A stretch of 64,000 bases of DNA from AP-15 sp963747735 (lineage in GTDB: Bacteria > Pseudomonadota > Alphaproteobacteria > ATCC43930 > CGMCC-115725), in the NCBI GenBank assembly GCA_963747735.1, contig CAVVGE010000019.1, forward strand, positions 62,001 through 126,000. Direction: 5' to 3'. Made by a program: the position numbers and the translations under genes. Positions 45,063-53,631 of the stretch are shown piece by piece. The notes beneath the pieces were generated by a model. It was not told the origin of the DNA. It did no database searches and saw only the letters and a list, made by a program, of their open reading frames with translations. Numbering within the stretch: the first letter of the stretch is position 1; each line of letters opens with the position of its first letter.

Positions 45063-47390
45063 CTAATTCGCGTTTCTGCCGTCGCGGATCGTGCGCCACA
45101 GGCGCTCGGGGGTGGCGGGCATTTCGATGTGGCGGATGCCGAGCGGAGAGAGCGCATCGGCGAGCGCGTTGGCGACCGCCGGCAACGCGCCAACTGCGCC
45201 GGCCTCGCCCGCCCCCTTGATGCCCAGCGGGTTGGTCTTGGTTGGAACCGGATTGTTGTCGAGCTGGATCGCGCAAAGGTCGCCAGCGCGCGGCATCGCG
45301 TAATCCATGAACGACCCGGTCAGCAGCTGGCCCGAGGCCGGGTCGAAGCGGATGTCCTCCATCAGCATCTGCCCGACGCTCTGGACGACGCCGCCGCAAA
45401 TCTGGCCTTCGAGCAAAAGCGGGTTCATCACCGTGCCGACATCGTCGACGACGCTGTAGCGCAGCACCTCGACGGCGCCGGTTTCCGGGTCGATCTCGAC
45501 CTCGCAAATGTGGCAGCCGTTCGGGAAATTCTGGTCTTTCGGGACAAAGGCGGCGTTGGCGATCAGCCCCGGCTCGATCTCCTCGGGCAGGCTCAGCGGG
45601 TTGAAGGATTCGGTGGCGATTTCGCCGATCGTCAAGGCGCGGTTCGAGCGGGGTGCCGTAAAGAGGCCGTCCTCGAATTGGACTTCCTCCGCCGCGGCGC
45701 CGAAGAGGTGCGCGGCGATCGCCCGCGCCTTCGTCACGATCTTTTCGGTCGCGAGATACACCGCCGACCCGCCGAGTGCCGCCGAACGCGAGCCGCCGGT
45801 GCCCTCGCCGTTCGCCACTTTGTCGGTGTCACCCTGCACGTAATGCACGCGGTCGGGATGGATACCGAGGCGGTCGCAGAGGAGCTGCTTATAGACCGTC
45901 TCGTGGCCCTGGCCCTGGGTGATCGAGCCGGACACCAGGGTCGCTGTGCCGCTGCGGTCGAAGCGGATCTCGGCTGCCTCGAAGCCGCCCGCCGCGGCGC
46001 GCTCGATCGTGTTGGAGAGGCCGAGGCCGCGCAACTTGCCGCGCGCCCGCGCTGTGGCGCGGCGCTGCTCGAACCCGGCCGCGTCGGCTAGCCGCAATGC
46101 CATATCGAGGTTCTTTTCGAATTCGCCGCAATCATAGGTAAAGGTCAGCCCCGATTTGAACGGCATCGCCTCGGGCGCGATCATGTTGCGGCGGCGCAAT
46201 TCGATCGCGTCGATGCCGAGCTCGGCGGCGGCCTCATCGACCATGCGCTCGATGACAAAGGCGAAGTCCGGCCGGCCATTGCCGCGATAGGGCCGCATCG
46301 GGTTGGTGTTGGTGTAGACCGCGGTGACCTCAGCGCGCATCGCCGGCGTGCGGTAGACCCCGGCCAAGGTGCCGAGATTGGCGACAAAGGCGTTGGAGCC
46401 GGTCTGCGGATAGGCACCAACGGCCGCGATCGTCCGGGTGCGGAAGGCGAGAAAGCGGCCGTTATCGTCGAGCGCCAATTCGGCCTCGGTCACGTTGTCG
46501 CGGGCCTGCGCATCGCCGAGAAAGGCTTCGGTGCGGGTGCCGGTCCATTTGACCGGCCGGCCGGTCACCTTCGAGCCGAGCAGGACCAGCGCCACCTCGT
46601 TGTAGATCGCCGACTTCATGCCGAAGCTGCCGCCGATGTCGCCGGCGACGACCCGCACCCGGCTCTCCGGCACCTTGAGGATCCGGGTCGCCAGCTCGGC
46701 GCGATAGGCGTGGGTGCGCTGCAACGTCGTATAGATCGTCCAGCGGTCCTCGGCCGGGTTGTAGTCGCCGATCGCCCCCCGCGGCTCCATGCTGGCTGCG
46801 GTCACCCGATTGACCACAAGCCGGCGGCGGACCACATGCGCCGCACCGGCGATCGCCGCTTTGGTTTTGGTGGCATCGCCCTCGAAATGGAAAAAGGCGA
46901 CGTTCTCCGGGCATTCTTCCCAGACAAGCGGCGCACCTGGCTCGACCGCCCCGGCGGTAGAAACGATCGCCGGCAGCGGCTCGTAATCGACCGCGATCAA
47001 TTCGGCCGCATCCTCGGCCTGGTGCCGGCTGAGCGCCACGACAAAGGCGACGTAATCGCCGACCCAGCGCACCCGGTCCTTGACCAGGGCCGGAAAGCGC
47101 GGCCGGGCGGCCGGCTTGCCGTCTTGCAGCTTGAGCCCGCCCGGCACCGGCAGATCGCCCCAGCCCGACGCCTCCCAATCCGCCCCGGTCAGCACCGCCA
47201 GCACCCCGGGTGCTGCTTTTGCCGCCTGCGTGTCGATGCCGCGGATGCGGGCATGCGCATGCGGCGAACGCAGCACATGGCCGAAGACCATGCGCGGCAG
47301 CACCATGTCGTCGACATAGCGCCCGCCGCCGCGCAACAGCCGCGGATCCTCGAACCGCGGCACCGCCTGCCCCAACGCAAATTCGCCCAT
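45063..47390 (-). CDS. Xanthine dehydrogenase-family molybdopterin-binding subunit, second copy
   Basis: A 775-residue molybdenum hydroxylase catalytic subunit, paralogous to the one at 4401. It starts MGEFALGQAVPRFEDPRLLR and has MRPYRGNGRPDFAFVIERMV, SITQGQGHETVYKQLLCDRL and GAGEAG at about 726-731 with Glu729. Overall it is closer to the carbon-monoxide-dehydrogenase-like aldehyde oxidases, yet no Cys/Ser-AYRCSFR active-site loop specific for CO oxidation is seen. FAD and Fe-S subunits are absent here too. The substrate is unknown. Confidence 0.92.
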   Translation of the reverse strand: MGEFALGQAVPRFEDPRLLRGGGRYVDDMVLPRMVFGHVLRSPHAHARIRGIDTQAAKAAPGVLAVLTGADWEASGWGDLPVPGGLKLQDGKPAARPRFPALVKDRVRWVGDYVAFVVALSRHQAEDAAELIAVDYEPLPAIVSTAGAVEPGAPLVWEECPENVAFFHFEGDATKTKAAIAGAAHVVRRRLVVNRVTAASMEPRGAIGDYNPAEDRWTIYTTLQRTHAYRAELATRILKVPESRVRVVAGDIGGSFGMKSAIYNEVALVLLGSKVTGRPVKWTGTRTEAFLGDAQARDNVTEAELALDDNGRFLAFRTRTIAAVGAYPQTGSNAFVANLGTLAGVYRTPAMRAEVTAVYTNTNPMRPYRGNGRPDFAFVIERMVDEAAAELGIDAIELRRRNMIAPEAMPFKSGLTFTYDCGEFEKNLDMALRLADAAGFEQRRATARARGKLRGLGLSNTIERAAAGGFEAAEIRFDRSGTATLVSGSITQGQGHETVYKQLLCDRLGIHPDRVHYVQGDTDKVANGEGTGGSRSAALGGSAVYLATEKIVTKARAIAAHLFGAAAEEVQFEDGLFTAPRSNRALTIGEIATESFNPLSLPEEIEPGLIANAAFVPKDQNFPNGCHICEVEIDPETGAVEVLRYSVVDDVGTVMNPLLLEGQICGGVVQSVGQMLMEDIRFDPASGQLLTGSFMDYAMPRAGDLCAIQLDNNPVPTKTNPLGIKGAGEAGAVGALPAVANALADALSPLGIRHIEMPATPERLWRTIRDGRNAN

Positions 47391-47438
47391 CCACTACCCC
47401 CGAACCGCGTGCTACCGGCCAGATGGCGCCGAAGCCAG

Positions 47439-49343
47439 ATGGCGCCGAGGATAGAGCAACCGGCCGGCGAAACCATCTTTCTATCCGGCTCGGTTGACTT
47501 CGGAGCGGTCGTGCGCACCACTCGCAAGATGCGCGCCGCCCTCCCCGACGACATCGTGATCGTGGCGCTCGGCCCGTCTGCCGCCGAGCTCGGCAGGCGG
47601 CTGCGGACGGCGCTGCCTGGCTCGCGCTTGCACGGGCCACGCTCGCGCCCGGCGGATTGGGACGAAAGCTATGACCGGGCAGCGCTGCACATCGCACGTC
47701 TTTTCAAAGCCGGTCGGCCGATCGTCGGCATCTGCGCGAGCGGCATCCTGATCCGTTCGGTGGCGCCGCTGCTCGCGGCCAAGCGCGACGAGCCGCCGGT
47801 GGTCGCCGTCGCCGAGGATGGATCGACGGCGGTGCCGCTCCTCGGCGGGCATCGCGGCGCCAACGTGCTGGCCCGCGCCGTCGCCGAGGCGGCGGGTGGA
47901 ACGGCGGCGATCACCACCGCTGGCGATCTCGTGCTCGGCCTCGCTCTCGACGAGCCGCCGCCCGGCTGGCGCATCGGCGACCCGGATCGGGTAAAGCCGA
48001 TCGCGGCGGCATTGCTCGCCGGCGAGCCGGCAGCGCTGATCGAGGAGGTCTGCCGCGCCGACTGGCTGCGCGCCGGCAGCATCGCCTGGGCCAACGACGC
48101 ACAGCAGCGCGTGCTGGTCACCGACCGGGCCGTCTGCGGAAATCCGGGGGAACTGGTCGTTCACCCGCCGATCCTGGCGCTCGGCATCGGCTGCGAGCGT
48201 GGCTGCGGCGCCGTGGAGATCGCCGATCTGGCGCGCTCGACGCTGGCCGAGGCGGGCCTCGCCGCCGATGCCGTCGCAGCGGTGGTTTCGGTCGAGCACA
48301 AGCTCGCCGAGCCGGGGGTGCATGCTTTGGCCGCGGCGCTCGGGGTGCCGGCGCGGTTTTTTGCCGCACAGCACCTGCTCGCCGAAACCGAGCGTCTGAC
48401 GGAGCGGTCGGAGGCCGCGTTTCGCGCCACCGGATGCTGGGGGGTCGCCGAAGGAGCCGCCCTCGCCGCCGCCGGCATCGGCGGCATCCTCGTTGTGCCG
48501 AAGCGCAAATCGCAGCGCGCCACTTGCGCGGTCGCCCGCGCGACATCGCCGATCGATGCCGAGGCAGTCGGGCGGCGCCGCGGCCGGCTCGCGATTGTCG
48601 GCATCGGTCCGGGCGACCCCAATTGGCGCACGCCCGAGGCGAGCGCGGCGCTGAGCGGCGCGACTGACATCGTCGGCTACGGCCTTTATCTCGACCTGAT
48701 CCACGATGCGATCACCGGCAAAACGCGGCACAGGAGCACGCTCGGCGCCGAAGCGGAGCGGGCGCGCCACGCGCTCGACCTCGCTGCGTCGGGTCGATCG
48801 GTGGCTCTCGTCTCTTCAGGTGACGCCGGGGTTTACGGTCTCGCTCCGCTCGTCTTCGAATTGCTCGATCGCGGCGAAAACCCGGAATGGCACACGGCCG
48901 AGATCACCCTCTGCCCCGGCGTCTCGGCGTTGCAGGCCGCCGCCGCGCGCGCCGGCGCACCGCTCGGCCACGATTTCTGCGCGATCTCGCTGTCCGATCT
49001 CTTGACCCCGTGGGCGGCGATCCGGACCCGCCTCGAAGCCGCCGCGGCGGCCGACTTTATCGTTGCGCTCTACAACCCGCGCTCGGCCCGCCGCCAGCGT
49101 CACCTCGCCGAGGCCGCCGCCATTTTGCTGCGCCGCCGCGCCTCGGACACCCCGGTTTTCGTCGGGCGAAACCTCGGCCGCAGCGGCGAGGACTGCAGGC
49201 TTCTCGACCTCGGCAGCCTGGCCCATGCCGAGATCGACATGCTGAGCATCGTCATCGTTGGCAACAGCGCCACCAGGCGCCTCGCTCGCGACCCGACCCG
49301 GCTTTATACGCCGCGCGGCTATTTCACCGATGGTGCGCGGTGA
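47439..49343 (+). CDS. CbiG-CobJ fusion (cobalt-precorrin-5A hydrolase / precorrin-3B C17-methyltransferase)
   Basis: A 634-residue bifunctional corrin ring enzyme. The CbiG part (about 1-385) has LPDDIVIVALGPSAAELGRR, RPIVGICASGILIRSVAPLL, AVAEDGSTAVPLLGGHRGAN and the C-terminal LALGIGCERGCGAVEIADLA. It opens the delta-lactone and releases acetaldehyde. The CobJ/CbiH part starts RLAIVGIGPGDPNWRTPEAS, with VSSGDAGVYGLAPLVFELLD and CPGVSALQAAAARAGAPLGH, and transfers a methyl from SAM to C17 during ring contraction. ATG 47439 is in frame; a nearby ATG at 47423 is not. The stop overlaps cobM by 4 nt. CbiG points to the cobalt-early type of pathway. Confidence 0.93.
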   Translation: MAPRIEQPAGETIFLSGSVDFGAVVRTTRKMRAALPDDIVIVALGPSAAELGRRLRTALPGSRLHGPRSRPADWDESYDRAALHIARLFKAGRPIVGICASGILIRSVAPLLAAKRDEPPVVAVAEDGSTAVPLLGGHRGANVLARAVAEAAGGTAAITTAGDLVLGLALDEPPPGWRIGDPDRVKPIAAALLAGEPAALIEEVCRADWLRAGSIAWANDAQQRVLVTDRAVCGNPGELVVHPPILALGIGCERGCGAVEIADLARSTLAEAGLAADAVAAVVSVEHKLAEPGVHALAAALGVPARFFAAQHLLAETERLTERSEAAFRATGCWGVAEGAALAAAGIGGILVVPKRKSQRATCAVARATSPIDAEAVGRRRGRLAIVGIGPGDPNWRTPEASAALSGATDIVGYGLYLDLIHDAITGKTRHRSTLGAEAERARHALDLAASGRSVALVSSGDAGVYGLAPLVFELLDRGENPEWHTAEITLCPGVSALQAAAARAGAPLGHDFCAISLSDLLTPWAAIRTRLEAAAAADFIVALYNPRSARRQRHLAEAAAILLRRRASDTPVFVGRNLGRSGEDCRLLDLGSLAHAEIDMLSIVIVGNSATRRLARDPTRLYTPRGYFTDGAR

Positions 49344-50101
49344 CCGTGCATTTTATCGGCGCCGGCCCCGGCGCGCCCGATCTGATCACGGTGCGCGGGC
49401 TGCGGCTGATCGAGCGTTGCCCGGTCTGCCTCTATGCCGGCTCGCTGGTGCCGCGCGAAATCCTCGATGCCGCCCCGCCCGGCGCTAGGCTGATCGACAC
49501 GGCGCCGCTGACCCTCGACGAAATCATCGCGGCGATCGCAGCGATGCATCGCGAGGGCCGCGACATCGCCCGCCTCCATTCCGGCGACCCGTCGCTCTAT
49601 GGCGCGATCGCCGAGCAGATGCGGCGCTTGAGCGCCCTCGGCATCCCGTACGACATAACCCCAGGGGTCCCGTCCTTTGCAGCCGCGGCAGCAGCGCTCG
49701 GCACTGAGCTGACCCTGCCGGAAATCGCCCAGACCGTGATCCTGACGCGGACCGCGACCCGCTCCTCGCCGATGCCCGAGGGCGAGGCGCTCGACCGTCT
49801 CGCCGCCACCGGCGCCACACTCGTGATCCATCTGTCGATCGCCAATCTCGGGCCAATCCTGCGCACGCTCGCCCCGTATTACGGTGCGGATTGCCCGGCT
49901 GTCGTTGCGTGCCGCGTCAGCCGGCCCGACGAAATCCTGATCCGCGGCACCCTCGCCACGATCCGCGACGCGGTAAAGGCGGCCCACATCACCCGCACCG
50001 CGCTGATCCTCGTCGGCCCCGCCCTTGCCGTCCGCGATGCTCCCGACAGCCGCCTCTACGCCCCCGCCCACCATCACCTGATGCGGCCACGCAACTCTTG
50101 A
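49340..50101 (+). CDS. cobM: Precorrin-4 C11-methyltransferase
   Basis: A 253-residue SAM-dependent methyltransferase (CobM/CbiF). TVHFIGAGPGAPDLITVRGL is the SAM loop. RLHSGDPSLYGAIAEQMRRL and GIPYDITPGVPSFAAAAAAL are conserved. GTG 49340 overlaps the previous stop, so it is coupled to cbiG-cobJ. Confidence 0.96.
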   Translation: MTVHFIGAGPGAPDLITVRGLRLIERCPVCLYAGSLVPREILDAAPPGARLIDTAPLTLDEIIAAIAAMHREGRDIARLHSGDPSLYGAIAEQMRRLSALGIPYDITPGVPSFAAAAAALGTELTLPEIAQTVILTRTATRSSPMPEGEALDRLAATGATLVIHLSIANLGPILRTLAPYYGADCPAVVACRVSRPDEILIRGTLATIRDAVKAAHITRTALILVGPALAVRDAPDSRLYAPAHHHLMRPRNS

Positions 50102-50113
50102 TGCGGCAAAAGA

Positions 50114-50701
50114 TTACGAATGCCTGCCGGTTTCAGCGCGCTTGAGCGCTTCGACAACGGCCGGGCGATGGCCTTCGGCGGCCCAGCCGACGGCGTCGCG
50201 ACCGGTGTAGTCGGGCTTGGCGGGGTTGGCGCCCTGGGCCAGAAGCACGCGGACCAGCTCGAGATTGCCGTGGCTGGCAGCGAGCATCAGCGCGGTCATG
50301 CCATCCTTGTTTTGCGCGTCCACGGTGGCGCCGGCCTCGACCAGCAGCTTTGCCGCCTGGGTCTGGTTGCGATCGGCGGCCCAGTGCAACGCCGTGTTGC
50401 CGAACGGGTCGGTCTGGTCGAGCTTCGCGTTCGCCTTTATCAGGAGCGCGATGATCTGCAAATTGCCGTTCATCGCCGCGCAATCGAGCCCGGTGCGCGA
50501 CTTGTCGTCGGTCTGATTGGGGTTGTGGTCGTTGCCGCCGACCAGCTCTCTGACGTGCTCGGTGTCGTTAGCGCAGGCCGCGCGCGCGACATTCTCAAAA
50601 TAATCGCCAAAGAGGTTGATCTGGGCACGCGCGCTGCCGGAGGAAAAAACGGCCGCGGCGATTGCCCCCGGCGCCAGCATCGCGGCAAGACGCAAATTCA
50701 T
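50114..50701 (-). CDS. Secreted ankyrin-repeat protein
   Basis: A 195-residue exported protein. Signal peptide MNLRLAAMLAPGAIAAAVFS ends near ARA. Then come about four ankyrin repeats: TGLDCAAMNGNLQIIALLIK, GNTALHWAADRNQTQAAKLL, GMTALMLAASHGNLELVRVL and a final GRDAVGWAAEGHRPAVVEAL. Such proteins usually bind other proteins in the periplasm. The ATG at 50701 overlaps the cobK stop (ATGA), so it is co-transcribed with cbiD-cobK although it has no obvious corrin role. Confidence 0.9.
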   Translation of the reverse strand: MNLRLAAMLAPGAIAAAVFSSGSARAQINLFGDYFENVARAACANDTEHVRELVGGNDHNPNQTDDKSRTGLDCAAMNGNLQIIALLIKANAKLDQTDPFGNTALHWAADRNQTQAAKLLVEAGATVDAQNKDGMTALMLAASHGNLELVRVLLAQGANPAKPDYTGRDAVGWAAEGHRPAVVEALKRAETGRHS

Positions 50702-51474
50702 GACACCCTCTTGGCTGCGGCTGAGAGTTGCGGTGCGGCGAGCCAATCGAGCGCCGCTTCGACGCTCTCGACCGCCTCGCCCGGCTCGGGCGCAGGACGC
50801 CGAACCACGACGACCGGGAGGCCGAGCTCGCGCGCCGCGACAAGCTTTGCCTCGGTGGCAGGACCACCGCTCGCCTTGCAAACCAGGACATCGATCGCAT
50901 GGCGCTCGATCCGGTGGCGCTCCTCGGTGAGCGTGAACGGCCCGCGACCGACCACGACCTCGTAAAAGCGCAACGGCAGGCGTTCGCGCGGCGGGTCCAC
51001 GAGGCGCACGAGAAACCGCACGCCGGTTGTCCCGGCAAAGGCGGCGAGCTCGCCTGCGCCAACTGTCAGCCAGGCCCGCCGCCCGATGCGGCCGACAATG
51101 CCGGCCGCCGCCGCCATGTCGTCGACCTCGATCCATCGGTCGAGCGGATGACGGCGCCACGGTGGCCGCAGCAACAGCAAACGCGGCACGCCGGCCGCCT
51201 CGCAAGAGAGCCGTGCGATGCGTGAGATTTGCGCGGCAAAAGGGTGAGTTGCATCGATCAGCCGGTCGATGCCGTGCTCGCGGAGATAGCGGGCCAAACC
51301 TTCCGCCCCACCAAAGCCGCCGATGCGAATATTCCCCGCGATCGGTCCCGGCCGCTCGGTTCGGCCGGCGAGCGCGCTGGTAACCTCCAGCTCTTCGCCA
51401 AAGCGAGCGAGCGCCGCGCGGGCGAGCGCGGCTCCTTCGCCGGTGCCGCCGAGGATCAAGAGCCGCGCGGTCAT
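50698..51474 (-). CDS. cobK: Precorrin-6A / cobalt-precorrin-6A reductase
   Basis: A 258-residue NADPH-dependent reductase (CobK/CbiJ). TARLLILGGTGEGAALARAA is the nucleotide-binding start. DATHPFAAQISRIARLSCEA and VLVCKASGGPATEAKLVAAR are family motifs. The start overlaps cbiD by 4 nt and the stop overlaps the ankyrin gene. It is on the minus strand, facing cobM. Confidence 0.95.
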   Translation of the reverse strand: MTARLLILGGTGEGAALARAALARFGEELEVTSALAGRTERPGPIAGNIRIGGFGGAEGLARYLREHGIDRLIDATHPFAAQISRIARLSCEAAGVPRLLLLRPPWRRHPLDRWIEVDDMAAAAGIVGRIGRRAWLTVGAGELAAFAGTTGVRFLVRLVDPPRERLPLRFYEVVVGRGPFTLTEERHRIERHAIDVLVCKASGGPATEAKLVAARELGLPVVVVRRPAPEPGEAVESVEAALDWLAAPQLSAAAKRVS

Positions 51475-52547
51475 CCGCCGACCCGCGCGAGAAACCTGCC
51501 CTCGCGATCGACCACGGCGACCTCGACCGCAGTCTCGCCGCTCAAAGTCGCCAGCACGACTTCCCGCGCCCGCACCGCCACAGCCTCGCCGAGCGCCTGG
51601 CGACGGTCGCCGGCGAGGGCGAGGATTTCGGCCGCACCGGCGGCATCGCCGGCCGGCGCCTCACCGCCGAGATCGGCCAGCATTAGGGCGAGCGCCGCGG
51701 TATCGACCCGGCTGCGTGCGGAATGGAGATCGAGATGGCCGGCCGCCAGCTTCGCCAGCTTGGCAAAGCCGCCGGCGACGGTCAGGCGCGGCACCGGATG
51801 CCGGCGCAGATATTTCAACATGCCGCCGGCAAAATCGCCCATGTCGATCAGCGCGTGCTCGGGTAGGTCGTACAGCTGCTGCACGGCCCGCTCCGACACA
51901 CGGCCCGTCGCCGCCGCGATATGGCCGAGACCGGCGGCGCGCGCCACGTCGATGCCGCGCTGGATCGAATGAATCCACGAAGCGCAGGAATAGGGCACGA
52001 CGATCCCCGTGGTGCCGAGGATCGAGAGGCCGCCCTCGATGCCGAGCCGTGCGTTCATCGTTTTTTCGGCAAGCTCCCGACCGCCGGGGATCGAGATCGT
52101 CACGGTGACATCGGGCGGCGGCAACCCGCTCGCCGCGGCGACGCCCGAGAGCGCGGCGCGGATCATCGCCCGCGGTGCCGGGTTGATCGCCGGCTCTCCG
52201 ACGGCGAGCGCCAGGCCCGGGCGGGTGACGGTCCCGACCCCCTCCCCAGCGGCAAAGACGATGCCCGCTCCCGGATTTGCCCAAACCGCCTCGGCGACCA
52301 CCAGCGCGCCATCGGTCACATCGGGATCGTCGCCGGCATCCTTGAGGATGCCGGCGCGCGCGCGGCCCGGGCCGAGCTCAGCGAGCGTCAGGCTAAAGCG
52401 CGCGGTGCCGCCGCGCGGCAACCCGATCTCGACCGGATCGGGAAAGCCGCCCGACGCCAGCGCCGTCATTGCCGCGCGCGCCGCCGCCGCGGCACAGGCG
52501 CCGGTGGTCCAACCTCGCCTCGGCGATGTCGCACTCTGCGTCCTCAT
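51471..52547 (-). CDS. cbiD: Cobalt-precorrin-5B C1-methyltransferase
   Basis: A 358-residue CbiD. RRGWTTGACAAAAARAAMTA is the N-terminal signature. GVGTVTRPGLALAVGEPAIN and GILGTTG-like ILGTTGIVVPYSCASWIHSI follow. CbiD replaces CobF as the C1-methylating enzyme, and with CbiG it marks the oxygen-independent type of ring contraction. First gene of cbiD-cobK-ankyrin. The start lies 77 bp from the divergent cobA start. Confidence 0.95.
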   Translation of the reverse strand: MRTQSATSPRRGWTTGACAAAAARAAMTALASGGFPDPVEIGLPRGGTARFSLTLAELGPGRARAGILKDAGDDPDVTDGALVVAEAVWANPGAGIVFAAGEGVGTVTRPGLALAVGEPAINPAPRAMIRAALSGVAAASGLPPPDVTVTISIPGGRELAEKTMNARLGIEGGLSILGTTGIVVPYSCASWIHSIQRGIDVARAAGLGHIAAATGRVSERAVQQLYDLPEHALIDMGDFAGGMLKYLRRHPVPRLTVAGGFAKLAKLAAGHLDLHSARSRVDTAALALMLADLGGEAPAGDAAGAAEILALAGDRRQALGEAVAVRAREVVLATLSGETAVEVAVVDREGRFLARVGG

Positions 52548-52624
52548 TGCCTGATCTTAGCAAAACCGGCGCCGGTGACTACCTGTGGCATCTCGCCGTT
52601 CTGCTTCGCATAGAAGGGACTGCC

Positions 52625-53461
52625 TTGATCGACAACGCGCTTCTGGACCTGCCTGAATTCGAGCCCGGAACGGTGTGGCTGGTCGGCGCCGGGCCCGGTG
52701 ATCCCGGCCTCCTTTCGCTCCTGGCGTGGCACGCGCTCGCCCGTGCCGACAGTGTCGTCTATGACGCGCTGGTCGATCCTCGCATCCTGCGTCTGGCGCG
52801 GCCCGGTGCGGCACTCGACTACGCCGGCAAGCGCGGCGGGCGGCCGTCGCCGAGCCAGCCCGACATCTCGGCGCATCTCGTTCGCCTCGCCGAGGCCGGC
52901 AAGCGTGTGCTGCGCCTCAAGGGTGGCGACCCGTGCGTCTTTGGCCGCGGCGCCGAAGAGGCGCTGGCGCTGGTCGCCGCCGGCATCCCGTTTCGCATCG
53001 TGCCGGGTATCAGCGCCGGGATCGGCGGGCTCGCCTATGCCGGGATCCCACTGACCCACCGCGACATCAACTCGGCGGTCACCTTCCTCACCGGCCACAA
53101 CAGCAACGGCGTGGTGCCCGATGGGCTCGATTGGGACGCAATCGCCAGGGGCGCGCCGGTCCTCGTCCTCTACATGGCGATCAAGCACCTGCAGCATATT
53201 GCCGATCGGCTGCTCGCCGGCGGCCGTCGCCGCGACGAGCCGGCGGCGGTGGTGAGCAAGGCGACGACGCCGGCGCAGCAGGTGCTGGTCTCGACGCTTG
53301 GCGAGGTTGCCGCCGACGCGGTCCGTGCCGGGATCGAGGCGCCGGCGATCGTCGTCATTGGCGAGACGGTGCGGCTGCGCAGCGTGCTCGATTGGCAGGG
53401 TGCGTCCACCAGCCGCACTCGCGCCCGAGAGCGGTGCGGCCATGTCCAGACGCGGCGCTAA
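52625..53461 (+). CDS. cobA: Uroporphyrinogen-III C-methyltransferase
   Basis: A 278-residue SAM-dependent enzyme that makes precorrin-2, the entry to cobalamin and siroheme. VWLVGAGPGDPGLLSLLAWH, VVYDALV, LRLKGGDPCVFGRGAEEALA and ISAGIGGLAYAGIPLTHRDI are SUMT signatures. TTG 52625 has AGAAGGGA at 5 nt and is preferred; an in-frame ATG at 52529 would add a poorly conserved leader. There is no CysG-like dehydrogenase/chelatase domain, so precorrin-2 oxidation or chelation must be done elsewhere. Confidence 0.95.
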   Translation: MIDNALLDLPEFEPGTVWLVGAGPGDPGLLSLLAWHALARADSVVYDALVDPRILRLARPGAALDYAGKRGGRPSPSQPDISAHLVRLAEAGKRVLRLKGGDPCVFGRGAEEALALVAAGIPFRIVPGISAGIGGLAYAGIPLTHRDINSAVTFLTGHNSNGVVPDGLDWDAIARGAPVLVLYMAIKHLQHIADRLLAGGRRRDEPAAVVSKATTPAQQVLVSTLGEVAADAVRAGIEAPAIVVIGETVRLRSVLDWQGASTSRTRARERCGHVQTRR

Positions 53462-53631
53462 TTGCCGCCGGCTCCTTGGAATGCCGGCAACGGCCCCTCG
53501 ACAAACCGGCCGGCAATCTCTACCTGGGGACCGCGCGCGACGCGACGGGCGCAACCGCAAAGGACTGCAATGGCCGGATCGCTGCCGACCCCAGCCTGGC
53601 GGCCCAGCCGCAGCCATTCATCTCCCGCGCG

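Noticed and set aside
45063..47390. Carbon monoxide dehydrogenase large subunit
   Set aside because: The CO-specific active-site loop with the catalytic Cys is not seen and coxS/coxM are absent, so only the family-level call is kept.
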